Source: Lachnospiraceae bacterium (lineage in GTDB: Bacteria; Bacillota; Clostridia; Lachnospirales; Lachnospiraceae). Taken from it: a DNA stretch of 44,996 bases. Every line of letters begins with the position of its first letter. Positions within the stretch are counted from its first letter, which is position 1. The stretch lies in contig JALFNQ010000149.1 in the NCBI GenBank assembly GCA_022773965.1, positions 1-44,996 of the forward strand, given 5' to 3'. Made by a program: the position numbers and the translations under genes. Shown here piece after piece: positions 26,454 to 34,376 of the stretch. Under the pieces are notes generated by a model. That model did not search any database. It was not told the DNA's origin and was given only the letters and a program-made list of their open reading frames with translations.

Positions 26454-28124
26454 ATGAAGACAGATATTGAGATCGCACAGGAAGCCGAAATGCTCCACAT
26501 CAGAGAGGTTGCAAAGCCCTATGGCATTTCGGAAGATGATTTGGAATTATACGGAAAATATAAGGCTAAGCTCTCAGATGAGCTGATGAATGAGGTCAAA
26601 GACCGTCCGGATGGAAAGCTGGTGCTGGTAACAGCCATCAACCCTACCCCCGCTGGCGAAGGCAAGACCACTACAAGCGTTGGTCTTGGCGAAGCCTTCG
26701 GATACATGGGCAAAAAAGCAATGCTCGCTCTGAGAGAGCCCTCTTTAGGACCGTGTTTCGGTATCAAGGGTGGTGCAGCAGGCGGCGGATATGCTCAGGT
26801 TGTTCCAATGGAGGACTTAAACCTGCATTTTACCGGTGATTTTCATGCGATCACCTCTGCAAACAATCTGCTGGCAGCACTGCTTGACAACCACATCCAT
26901 CAGGGTAATGAGTTGAACATCGACACCCGCCAGATCGTCTGGAAGCGCTGTCTGGATATGAACGACCGCGCACTGAGAAACATTGTCATCGGTCTCGGTG
27001 CCAAGGCAGACGGCTTTGTCCGCGAGGATCATTTTGTCATTACGGTAGCAACAGAGATCATGGCAATTCTCTGTCTCGCTGAGGATATGGAAGATCTAAA
27101 GGCTCGTCTGGCAAAGATCATCGTTGCCTATGATTATGACGGAAATCCTGTCACTGCCGGACAGCTGAAAGCAGTCGGCGCTATGGCCGCTTTGTTAAAG
27201 GATGCCATGAAACCGAACCTGATCCAGACACTGACCCACACCGGTGCCATTGTACATGGTGGACCTTTCGCAAACATTGCACATGGCTGCAACAGTGTAC
27301 GTGCCACAAAGACAGCCCTTAAGCTTGCTGATATCGTTGTCACAGAAGCCGGATTTGGCGCAGACCTCGGTGCAGAAAAATTTTTTGACATCAAGTGCCG
27401 CATGGCAGGCTTAAAGCCTGATGCAGTCGTTCTGGTAGCTACTGTCCGTGCATTAAAATACAACGGCGGTGTCGCAAAGGCTGACCTGGCAACAGAAAAT
27501 CTGGATGCTCTCGCAAAGGGTATCTGCAATCTGGAGAAACATATTGAAAATCTGCAGAAATACAACGTTCCGATCGTTGTAACACTGAACTCTTTTGTCA
27601 CCGACACCGAAGCAGAATATGAATTTATCAAGAATTTCTGTGAGGAGCGAGGCTGCGAATTTGCCCTGTCTGAAGTATGGGAAAAGGGTGCCGAGGGCGG
27701 TGTTGCCCTGGCTGAGAAGGTATTAAAGACACTGGAAGAAAAGGAATCCAACTTTGCACCGCTCTATCCGGATGAGCTGCCCTTAGAGGACAAGATCGCT
27801 ACCATCGCAAAAGAGATCTACGGTGCTGACGGTGTCACCTATTCTCCCGCCGCAGCCCGCACCTTAAAGAAGCTGACCGATCTCGGCTTTGGCAATCTGC
27901 CTGTCTGCATCGCAAAGACACAGTACTCTCTGTCCGATGACCAGACCAAGCTCGGCCGTCCCACCGGCTTCAACATCAATGTCCGTGATGTCTATGTAAA
28001 CGCCGGCGCAGGCTTTGTCGTAGCCATCACCGGAGCCATCATGACCATGCCCGGACTCGGCAAAAATCCCGCCGCCTACGGCATCGATGTGACACCGGAA
28101 GGAAAGATCACGGGATTGTTCTAA
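26454..28124 (+). CDS. fhs: formate-tetrahydrofolate ligase
   Basis: Fhs uses ATP to join formate to tetrahydrofolate, giving 10-formyl-THF for purine synthesis and the acetyl-CoA pathway. The 556-residue length and the P-loop TPAGEGKTT at residues 65-73 are typical, as are [36 protein letters not shown] and the C-terminal [24 protein letters not shown] precedes the ATG. It is the only long plus-strand gene in the first 41 kb and stands alone. A ZTP riboswitch candidate and a repeat element fill its leader, and a bidirectional terminator follows. Its product feeds the AICAR transformylase at 15-16 kb. Confidence 0.98.
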   Translation: MKTDIEIAQEAEMLHIREVAKPYGISEDDLELYGKYKAKLSDELMNEVKDRPDGKLVLVTAINPTPAGEGKTTTSVGLGEAFGYMGKKAMLALREPSLGPCFGIKGGAAGGGYAQVVPMEDLNLHFTGDFHAITSANNLLAALLDNHIHQGNELNIDTRQIVWKRCLDMNDRALRNIVIGLGAKADGFVREDHFVITVATEIMAILCLAEDMEDLKARLAKIIVAYDYDGNPVTAGQLKAVGAMAALLKDAMKPNLIQTLTHTGAIVHGGPFANIAHGCNSVRATKTALKLADIVVTEAGFGADLGAEKFFDIKCRMAGLKPDAVVLVATVRALKYNGGVAKADLATENLDALAKGICNLEKHIENLQKYNVPIVVTLNSFVTDTEAEYEFIKNFCEERGCEFALSEVWEKGAEGGVALAEKVLKTLEEKESNFAPLYPDELPLEDKIATIAKEIYGADGVTYSPAAARTLKKLTDLGFGNLPVCIAKTQYSLSDDQTKLGRPTGFNINVRDVYVNAGAGFVVAITGAIMTMPGLGKNPAAYGIDVTPEGKITGLF

Positions 28125-28140
28125 TCCATTTCACACAACA

Positions 28141-28184
28141 AAAAAGCTGCATGCGTTGATCATTCGCATGCAGCTTTTTAATTC
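28141..28184. terminator. bidirectional terminator between fhs and the FliD-C-like gene
   Basis: AAAAAGCTGCATGCG (28141-28155) pairs perfectly with CGCATGCAGCTTTTT (28165-28179) around a 9-base loop. T-runs lie on the 3' side for both strands, so it can serve the two convergent genes. Confidence 0.9.
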
Positions 28185-28187
28185 CTT

Positions 28188-28895
28188 TTATGCTTTCAGA
28201 TCATAGATTCCTTTCAGATAATTATACTGGCTGTAGCTGCCACTATTGCTGTAAGCAGTGCTGTAGATCTGCAATGTATCAACGGTAGTCGCAGTTTTTT
28301 GTACGATCGTATCCATCTGCCCTGTCAGCTTCTGTGAAAAATCAGCATCCGGTCCAAATACCTCTGACAGTACATCCATATCTGCCCCCGCCAGAGTTTC
28401 CGCATCCAGCGCCAATGTCCCGTCTTCATTTCCGGTAATACCGATGGCAGACAGTTCTTTTCCATAATCCTTCATTAGCTGATTCAGTTCAGAAAGAAAA
28501 TTCTTGTTTGCATTTCCACCCGCCTCCATCAGGTTGGCGATCATCGTATTATAGGAGTTCAAAAGACTCGCAATATCCTTCGCCGCTTCCGTCTGGTATT
28601 CCTCCTTCGCCTGCTCGTCCTGCGTGTCGGCTGCCTTCACAAACACACTCTTTTTTTCATCGCTTAGCTTGCGCAGCAGCTCATCGGACTGTTCTGCCGC
28701 GGACAATGCTTTTTTATAGTAGTCTTTGCTCTCCGCTTTGCGTGCAAGCCTTGCCATCGCAGGGTTGTTAGAAGTCATATTCGATGTCAGCAGATTCTCA
28801 ATAGAATTGCTGTCTTTTTTCTTACTGCTGCCCTGCGTCGTGTGATCATAAAGTGCACTCACCAGATCTGCACTGTTTATTCCGGTTACTTTCAT
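28188..28895 (-). CDS. hypothetical protein, FliD C-terminal-like
   Basis: This 235-residue protein has no signal peptide or membrane segment. It is helical and charged, with a coiled region at about residues 45-110. Its second half, LLNSYNTMIANL...IGITGNEDGTLALDAETLAG...LSEVFG, resembles the helical C-terminal region of the flagellar cap protein FliD (FliD_C). The FliD body is missing and no flagellar genes lie nearby, so it may be a stand-alone relative of unknown role. AAGGGGG precedes the ATG. It is a single-gene unit converging on fhs. Confidence 0.65.
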   Translation of the reverse strand: MKVTGINSADLVSALYDHTTQGSSKKKDSNSIENLLTSNMTSNNPAMARLARKAESKDYYKKALSAAEQSDELLRKLSDEKKSVFVKAADTQDEQAKEEYQTEAAKDIASLLNSYNTMIANLMEAGGNANKNFLSELNQLMKDYGKELSAIGITGNEDGTLALDAETLAGADMDVLSEVFGPDADFSQKLTGQMDTIVQKTATTVDTLQIYSTAYSNSGSYSQYNYLKGIYDLKA

Positions 28896-29152
28896 GCGAA
28901 AAACCCCCTTTTACATCCTCTGTCAGTCTAATTTTCATCCAAAAACAATCTTGCATTTACATAGCTGCTTCACATATACAATCAGCAGCTGCAAGCAAAG
29001 CATTTGCATGTTCTATCATTTTTATCGGCTATTTACTGCAAAGGCTGATAGGCAATTTATGAAATTTCATATCCGTTACCATAATTTTTTGAAATATCTG
29101 TCAAGGTGGTTCTCATAACACTCCCAGCACATTACACAAAGAATCCTGGTAA

Positions 29153-30676
29153 CTATCCATTCGTCTTTGTCGGCCTGGGATTTACCGCCGTCGGATCCTC
29201 CTTCAAAAGCTCCTTGTAATCATCTTCGCTGATATAGGAATATGCATTGGAGATCCGCGCATTTTCTGCCGTCAGATACACTTTTTCGCGATAGTAAGCA
29301 ATCACCGGCGTATCAACTGCTAATGTCTCATATAGCTTTTCTGCAATCGCCGGGGGCACATTGATGCAGCCATGGGAACCAGCGGTCAGATAAATCTGCT
29401 CTCCAAACTTGTTTCGCCAGGACGCGTCATGGATACCCACATTATATGCAAAAGGCATAAAATAATCTACCGGAGATGAATAACCCTCTCCTACCAGTGT
29501 TGCATTGCGCTGCTTGTACACAATTTTATAAATACCGTCCGGCGAACCATTCCACCGACCCAGATTACCAGACACAATATCTGTATCAACAACCAACTCA
29601 CCATTATCATAATACCACAGATGCTGGTTCGTATAATCGATCTCAACATAAGTGGAACCGATATCATAAGCACCATATTCTTTCGCCACCTGCAAATAAA
29701 CAGGCTCACGCTCGATCTTACCACCCTTCGCCAGATCTTCATAAATCTGTGCTTTTTCCTTATCCTTATCAATGACCCAGCCGTAATCGCCGCCGCCAAT
29801 CTTCACCTTATCACCAAGAGAGGTCTTAAAATCACGGACATCACCATACGTATTATACTTAGATGCCATCTGCTGAACAAAATTAGTCACTTTCTCATCA
29901 TCAACACGAACCTGATAATCCTCATCTACAGCAAGCCATGCCTGTATCATTTCGCTGGTCAGCTCAAAAGGCTCCTCATTCCCAAAGGTGTAGGTAATAC
30001 TTGTTCCATAATATTTCTCAATGTTATCCATGCACGCGTTCAGCTGCGGATCGTCACTGCGAATCTCCGGATCCACATAATGATCATACAACTCCACGGA
30101 TGTATCACCATTTTCTACCGCCTGTGTCACCAGACGCAGCACCTCATCCGACTTCAGTGTCGTTCCCATTACTTCCGGAACAAGCTGGTAACTGTCATCC
30201 ACCCATGCGATCTTTGCATCCTCAGGTGCGACCATCTGATCCGTCTGCATACAAGGAAGGGCAGCCAGCTCTTTCTCCAGCTGCTGCTGATCAAAAGTTG
30301 TAGCAAGATCGATCTCCTGCTCCTTTGTATCCTTTCTCTGTTTTATCCAGTCATATGCATCCTGACGTTCCAGAATCTGTTCAATCTCGCCGTTTGGCAT
30401 ATAGGAATAACCAATGGAAGGACCTTCTATGTAATATTTCTGATCATCTCTCGCGTAGATCGTCAACAGATAATCTGCCACAAAACGTGAAACCTTCTCG
30501 TTTGCTTCCTCAGCTGTCAACTCCGATACATCCACTCCACTCATCACTGTGCCCGGAAAAAAATGCGTTTTATAATGGTTTGCACGCACCAGAAATATTG
30601 TCCCAAGCGTGATCAGCAACGCCAGCGTCACCCCGAAAAAAGCTGTTAATAACTTATGTTTTTTTATAAATGCCAT
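29153..30676 (-). CDS. L,D-transpeptidase (YkuD) with VanW/PG-binding-type repeats
   Basis: This 507-residue cell-wall enzyme has a cytoplasmic KKHK start and one membrane anchor (about residues 8-31). Two extracellular PG_binding_4-like repeats (about 40-330) and a C-terminal YkuD catalytic domain follow. The active-site motif SHGCINVPP is intact, with the upstream histidine in VGIHDASWRNKFG. Such enzymes form 3-3 crosslinks in peptidoglycan and are often resistant to ordinary penicillins. The frame opens at a GTG (30688), but AGGTGG 8 bases before the ATG at 30676 makes that the start. It has its own strong promoter and is separated from the cupin gene by a terminator and repeat copy 3. Confidence 0.92.
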   Translation of the reverse strand: MAFIKKHKLLTAFFGVTLALLITLGTIFLVRANHYKTHFFPGTVMSGVDVSELTAEEANEKVSRFVADYLLTIYARDDQKYYIEGPSIGYSYMPNGEIEQILERQDAYDWIKQRKDTKEQEIDLATTFDQQQLEKELAALPCMQTDQMVAPEDAKIAWVDDSYQLVPEVMGTTLKSDEVLRLVTQAVENGDTSVELYDHYVDPEIRSDDPQLNACMDNIEKYYGTSITYTFGNEEPFELTSEMIQAWLAVDEDYQVRVDDEKVTNFVQQMASKYNTYGDVRDFKTSLGDKVKIGGGDYGWVIDKDKEKAQIYEDLAKGGKIEREPVYLQVAKEYGAYDIGSTYVEIDYTNQHLWYYDNGELVVDTDIVSGNLGRWNGSPDGIYKIVYKQRNATLVGEGYSSPVDYFMPFAYNVGIHDASWRNKFGEQIYLTAGSHGCINVPPAIAEKLYETLAVDTPVIAYYREKVYLTAENARISNAYSYISEDDYKELLKEDPTAVNPRPTKTNG

Positions 30677-30716
30677 GCTCTTTACCACCTACTTTTTATT
30701 CTTCTCACTTGCACTC

Positions 30717-30745
30717 ATTATAACACTTTCTGTATCACATGGGAA
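30717..30745 (-). promoter_or_regulatory. promoter of the L,D-transpeptidase gene
   Basis: On the minus strand TTCCCA (30745-30740) is 17 bp from a perfect TATAAT (30722-30717), which also has the extended TG one base upstream. It lies downstream of repeat copy 3. Confidence 0.75.
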
Positions 30746-30773
30746 TGAAAAATTATGTAAACTGCATTCATAC

Positions 30774-30904
30774 AAAAAGAATGTGCCTTGGCACATTCTC
30801 GTGCCGAGCGCGGTCGCTTGCGACATATTACATCTTCGCGCTCGTGCGCATCCAGCCGGAGGCTTTTATCGTATAGGAGACGAAGTTCCTATACGGCAAA
30901 AAAA
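30774..30904 (-). repeat. dispersed structured intergenic repeat, copy 3
   Basis: The minus-strand order matches copies 1 and 2: T-run, a CGTATA...TATACG hairpin, GCCTCCGGCTGGATGCGC, the core GCGCGAAGATGTAATATGTCGC, and the final hairpin AGAATGTGCC/GGCACATTCT with T5. Here the first palindrome is lengthened by about 14 bases that extend its stem (TAGGA/TCCTA), so structure is kept while sequence changes. Its 5' edge is the T-run of the cupin terminator. It lies upstream of the transpeptidase promoter. Confidence 0.85.
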
Positions 30905-30928
30905 TGCCAGCAGCCTTCACTGCTGGCA
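30898..30928 (-). terminator. terminator after the MATE-cupin pair
   Basis: A perfect 9-bp stem (TGCCAGCAG/CTGCTGGCA, 30905-30913 with 30920-30928), 6-base loop, then seven T on the minus strand. The T-run is the border of repeat copy 3. Confidence 0.88.
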
Positions 30929-30959
30929 CACACACCAAATCATCCACATCACACTTTTT

Positions 30960-31391
30960 CTAATATTCCGCCCGCTCCGCGTCTTCTTTTGTACGGTGCA
31001 CAGTTCCCTTTCTGTGATTCGGCGGCGCATAGACAGAAGAAATCTTTAACGGAGTTCTCCCGATATTGATCAGATTATGCCATGTACCCGCCGGTACAAA
31101 AATTGCATCGCCGCGGCAAACACGATACTGCGTGTCCATCCGTGTCCTGTTCGCACCCATTTTTACCAGTCCGCAGCCCTGCTCGATCCGAAGCAGCTGA
31201 TCCGTATCCCCATGCATTTCCTCACCGATTTCCCCACGTGGCGGCAGATGCATGAGTGTCATCTGCAAATAGCTTCCCGTCCAGATCGCCGTGCGAAAAT
31301 TTGTATTGTTGGCTGCGTGACGCGGAATATTCACTACATACGGACATCCTCCATAGTCACGCTCCCCACCAGAATAGTCATTCCAATTCAT
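30960..31391 (-). CDS. cupin-domain protein
   Basis: This 143-residue single-domain cupin has motif 1 around LMHLPPRGEIGEEMHGDTDQLLRIEQG and motif 2 around GDAIFVPAGTWHNLIN, giving a likely metal site of His/Glu residues. Cupins of this size act as small sugar isomerases, dioxygenases or sensors; no specific role can be read here. The start overlaps the MATE gene end by 14 bp and CAGGAG lies 7 bases upstream, so the two are translated from one transcript ended by the terminator at 30898-30928. Confidence 0.88.
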   Translation of the reverse strand: MNWNDYSGGERDYGGCPYVVNIPRHAANNTNFRTAIWTGSYLQMTLMHLPPRGEIGEEMHGDTDQLLRIEQGCGLVKMGANRTRMDTQYRVCRGDAIFVPAGTWHNLINIGRTPLKISSVYAPPNHRKGTVHRTKEDAERAEY

Positions 31392-32769
31392 TACATCGCT
31401 CCTGCATTTTTTTTATATTATGATATGCAAGCGCAGAACGTAAGTGCAACAGGCCAACCGCATCTGCCAGAAACCACCCGATCGGTATTGCCACCCAGAT
31501 CCCGATCACGCCGATCGATTCCACCGAAGATAACGTATATGCCAATAGCACCCGCGTTCCGAGAGAGATCACCGTCAGAACCACCGACATCACCGGCTTG
31601 TTCACTGCCCGGAAATATCCGTATAGTAAAAACAAAATACCGATCCCTATGTAAAAAGTACCTTCGATCCGAAGATACTGCACGCCGGCAGCGATCACAT
31701 CCGAACTGTTTGCTTCTGTCACAAAAATTTTCATAAAAGGCTCCGCCAGTGTAAACACAATCACACTGATCGCCACGCAAAACACGATCACATTCAGAAA
31801 TGCTTTTTTGACTCCGATGCGGATCCGTTCCTTTTCCCCGGCCCCATAATTTTGCGCCACAAAAACAGAAAACGCATTTCCAAAATCCTGCACCGGCATA
31901 TAGGCGATCGTATCTATTTTAACTGCAACTGCAAACGCAGCCATGATGACCGCTCCGAAGCTGTTGACGATTCCCTGCACCATCAGGATGCCAAAGTTCA
32001 TCACCGACTGCTGCAGACAGGTAAAGCCGGACAACGACAGGATCTTTTTTAAGTTCACCATATCCCAGCAGAAGTCTTCCTTTTTCGGTCGATACGCGCC
32101 GTAGCAACACCAGAAATAGATCAACACTCCCGCTCCCGATACCGTCTGGGCAATCGCGGTCGCAATGGCAGCTCCTCTGATCCCGCTCCCGAGTACAGCC
32201 ACAAACAGCAGGTCAAGGACGATATTCAATACCACCGATACGCCCAGAAAGATAAGCGGTGCCACCGAATTTCCGACTCCGCGCAGCACATTGGAAACAT
32301 AATTGTATATAAACGTTCCGAAGAAACCAAAAAATACCCAGAAAAGATACGTATACATATTTCCCACGATCTCCTCCGGCACCTGTAGTAATGCGATGAT
32401 CCTGTGCAGCGAACTATAAAAGATCACGATCATCAATACCGTCAATGCACCTATGAACATCGAAGACATAAATATTCCATTTCTAATATCTTTCTCTTTT
32501 CTGCTTCCAAAGGACATAGATACAAAGGTACTGTTCCCGAGGCACAGTCCGATGATCACGGATGTCAGAAATGTCATCAGTGTATAGGAGGAACCCACCG
32601 CAGCCAGCGCCCCATTTCCAAGATATGTTCCAACCACCCACGTGTCCACCAGATTGTATAATTGCTGCATCACATTTCCGAGCATCAGCGGCACAGCAAA
32701 TGACCATATTCCTTTTGTAATATCACCTGTTGTCAGGTCGTGTTGTTTGATCAATCTATTTTTTTGCAT
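31378..32769 (-). CDS. MATE family efflux transporter
   Basis: This 463-residue polytopic membrane protein of the MATE family exports organic cations or drugs with Na+ or H+. About twelve hydrophobic helices are seen in two related halves. The N-terminal WSFAVPLMLGNVMQQLYNLVDTWVVGTYLG is a typical first-helix signature. The substrate is unknown. Its start lies inside the last codons of the RhuM-like gene (14-bp overlap), with AGAGG just upstream, and its end overlaps the cupin gene. Confidence 0.93.
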   Translation of the reverse strand: MQKNRLIKQHDLTTGDITKGIWSFAVPLMLGNVMQQLYNLVDTWVVGTYLGNGALAAVGSSYTLMTFLTSVIIGLCLGNSTFVSMSFGSRKEKDIRNGIFMSSMFIGALTVLMIVIFYSSLHRIIALLQVPEEIVGNMYTYLFWVFFGFFGTFIYNYVSNVLRGVGNSVAPLIFLGVSVVLNIVLDLLFVAVLGSGIRGAAIATAIAQTVSGAGVLIYFWCCYGAYRPKKEDFCWDMVNLKKILSLSGFTCLQQSVMNFGILMVQGIVNSFGAVIMAAFAVAVKIDTIAYMPVQDFGNAFSVFVAQNYGAGEKERIRIGVKKAFLNVIVFCVAISVIVFTLAEPFMKIFVTEANSSDVIAAGVQYLRIEGTFYIGIGILFLLYGYFRAVNKPVMSVVLTVISLGTRVLLAYTLSSVESIGVIGIWVAIPIGWFLADAVGLLHLRSALAYHNIKKMQERCNELE

Positions 32770-33313
32770 TTTCCTCTAATTCCAACAGGTATTTATCATA
32801 ATCAGAGATAAATCTATGCTCCGAGAGACGGATTTCACGAATCTGTTCCAATAACCGGTCGAAGTATTCTTTAGTCAGAACAGATCCTCCATTTTTCAGC
32901 CGCTCATCATCCATCACCCATCCTTTGATGGTGTAGTCCTTCACAATGCGATTCGCCCATTTGCGAAACTGCACCGCCCGGTCATTGTTCACTTTAAATC
33001 CAACGGCAATGATCATCTGAACATTATAGTGATTTGTCTCACGGCTGACCTGCCGGGAGCCTTCGGTTTGAACTATCCGAAATTTTCGGATAGTTGACTG
33101 TTCTTCTAATTCGGAATCAAAATATACTTTTTTAATATGATCACTGATTGTACGCACATCCACATCATACAATGCAGCCATCATTTTTTGTGTCAACCAT
33201 ATGTTTTCATCCTCATAGCGCATCTCTATGCTGTCCTGCTGATCACCCACAGTAGCAACATAGGTCAGATATTCTGCTGCACTGGAACGGATTGAAATTT
33301 CCTCTCTCTTCAA
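32756..33313 (-). CDS. RhuM-family protein, probably internally deleted
   Basis: RhuM proteins (named from a Salmonella pathogenicity island) occur with toxin or phage genes; their function is unclear. This one has the N-terminal pattern IRSSAAEYLTYV and the ENIWLTQKMMAALYDVDVRTISDHIKK helix-turn-helix-like region. It also has HYNVQMIIAVGFKVNNDRAVQFRKWA. It ends after 185 residues, against about 330 in the family. The last residues, RFISDYDKYLLELEE, look like the family's extreme C-terminus joined directly to the middle, which suggests an in-frame internal deletion. The open frame reaches 33412, but the first residues do not look native. A TTG at 33313 with GGAAG 7 bases upstream is the likely start. 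Confidence 0.7.
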   Translation of the reverse strand: MKREEISIRSSAAEYLTYVATVGDQQDSIEMRYEDENIWLTQKMMAALYDVDVRTISDHIKKVYFDSELEEQSTIRKFRIVQTEGSRQVSRETNHYNVQMIIAVGFKVNNDRAVQFRKWANRIVKDYTIKGWVMDDERLKNGGSVLTKEYFDRLLEQIREIRLSEHRFISDYDKYLLELEENAKK

Positions 33314-33476
33314 TGAAGAACTTCCGATCGGATTTACCATGGAGCTGGCACAGCACTCCGATGCCCTGATCCGCTTTTCCGGCATGACCGAAGATGAGCA
33401 GCAGGAAATCATCGGTCATGCACGCAATGCTTCATCCCGGGAAGAAATGCGGCATTTGGTGGAATCCATAAAATAA
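33312..33476 (+). pseudogene. C-terminal remnant of a small conserved clostridial protein
   Basis: On the plus strand the frame reads NEELPIGFTMELAQHSDALI and continues RFSGMTEDEQQEIIGHARNASSREEMRHL to a TAA at 33474-33476. It resembles the end of unnamed small (70-80 residue) proteins I recall in Clostridia. No start codon with a ribosome binding site is present upstream; the first in-frame ATG is at 33339. Its 5' end meets the RhuM-like gene on the other strand, so it seems truncated by that junction. Confidence 0.5.
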
Positions 33477-33491
33477 CAGCGCATCAAGAAA

Positions 33492-33514
33492 CCCGCTCAA
33501 TGAGCGGGCTGCTT
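33492..33514. terminator. short GC-rich hairpin between converging remnants
   Basis: CCCGCTC (33492-33498) and GAGCGGG (33502-33508) form a perfect stem with a 3-base loop. On the minus strand it is followed by TTTCTT, on the plus strand by CTGCTT. It could terminate either the plus-strand small-protein remnant or the minus-strand ABC remnant. Confidence 0.5.
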
Positions 33515-33530
33515 AAATTCTATTTCGGTC

Positions 33531-33671
33531 TTACCGGGATCTGCCAAACACTCTAAGCAGCACCAAAATCCAAATGCCCGCGACAAAAATAGCCGGAAGC
33601 ACGATCCGCGACACCGGATATCCGTTTCGTCCCAAGCCCGTTATGAACAGGTAACGGTCAATGTGATCGTC
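33531..33671 (-). pseudogene. C-terminal tail of a membrane permease
   Basis: A 46-residue frame on the minus strand reads from DDHIDRYLFITGLGRNGYPV through a hydrophobic helix (RIVLPAIFVAGIWILVLLRVF) to GRSR and a TAA. It has no start of its own and begins where the ABC ATPase remnant loses its natural reading. It looks like the last membrane helix of the ABC permease once encoded after that ATPase, brought close by a deletion. Confidence 0.55.
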
Positions 33672-33976
33672 GCGTCCTGCATATTGTGAGTGGTCAAAAG
33701 AATCGTTTTTCCTCTTCGCTTCTCCTCCAGGATCATATCCTTCATCATGCGGCTGTTTGTGGGGTCAAGCCCACTGGTGGGTTCGTCAAGAAAGAGCAGC
33801 TTCGGGTCGTGTACCAGTGCCTTGATAAAATTCAAACGGCTTTTCATTCCTTTGGAATAGTCCGACACCCGCTTGTCTGCGTCGTTTTCCAGTCCTACCA
33901 TGTGAAGCAGTTCATCGATCGAGCGCGACTGCCCCTCGTTGCCGTTTTTGTTTCGATAGAGTGAGGAGAAAAACAA
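33641..33976 (-). pseudogene. ABC transporter ATPase remnant, both ends lost
   Basis: This 111-residue frame keeps the signature loop (YSKGMKSRLNFIKAL), Walker B (LLFLDEPTSGLDP) and the H-loop (TTHNM) of a drug/peptide-type ABC ATPase. The first about 90 residues with Walker A are gone, and the sequence after MQDA runs into the permease tail out of frame. An intact AAGGAGG lies about 12 bases before the TTG that opens the frame, as if the first codons were deleted behind a retained leader. The protein cannot bind ATP normally. Confidence 0.8.
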
Positions 33977-34191
33977 CAGGATATGTTACCTCCTTATACC
34001 ATTTGACTACTTTGTATTATTTGGTCAAAATAAAAATGATTTTTTGTCCGGCTGGAGATACCAACCGGACTTTTTTCACTCCTGAATCATATTCTAACAG
34101 ACGCTAAACCGAGTGTAGACCTACGCAGTTTTGCTCCGATCTGTATGGTTACGCATTTTCTATGGCTTTACATATTTCTTTCACACATTGC
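33977..34191. other. gene-poor stretch between the ABC remnant and the regulator tail
   Basis: This stretch holds the retained ribosome binding site of the ABC remnant, an imperfect dyad TTTGACC...TAGTCAAA (34001-34028) that could be an old operator, and a hairpin at 34046-34076. From 34077 to 34191 I see no gene or clear signal. Confidence 0.5.
34046..34076 (+). terminator. terminator-like hairpin on the plus strand
   Basis: GTCCGGCTGG (34046-34055) pairs with CCAACCGGAC (34061-34070), with one C-A mismatch and a 5-base loop, followed by TTTTTT. No plus-strand gene lies upstream, so its present purpose is unclear. Confidence 0.55.
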
Positions 34192-34369
34192 TCAGACCAT
34201 CTGCGAAACAACGCCGTAAATAAGCATCCAAAGCGCCTGATCATACTGATCTTCGCCAATTTCCGTCTTGTGCAGTGTCGCAAAATAGATCGCGTGAAAT
34301 GCGGCGCTGAAAGCACCTGCATCCACTCCTTTTTTTTACGGGGAGCAGGGCAAATACCTTTTCAATCAT
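34192..34369 (-). pseudogene. frameshifted C-terminal remnant, possibly of a TetR-type regulator
   Basis: On the minus strand one frame reads MIEKVFALLPVKK up to a run of eight A. After a one-base shift another frame reads GVDAGAFSAAFHAIYFATLH and continues TEIGEDQYDQALWMLIYGVVSQMV to a TGA at 34194-34192. The helical pattern resembles the ligand-binding end of TetR-family repressors. The DNA-binding half is absent and the frame is broken in the A-run. It follows the HD-GYP gene directly. The family assignment is tentative. Confidence 0.45.
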
Positions 34370-34376
34370 ATCCGCA

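Noticed and set aside
29621..30490. 289-residue plus-strand frame
   Set aside because: It is the antisense shadow of the L,D-transpeptidase gene. The composition is Ile/Leu/His/Cys-rich as expected of a shadow.
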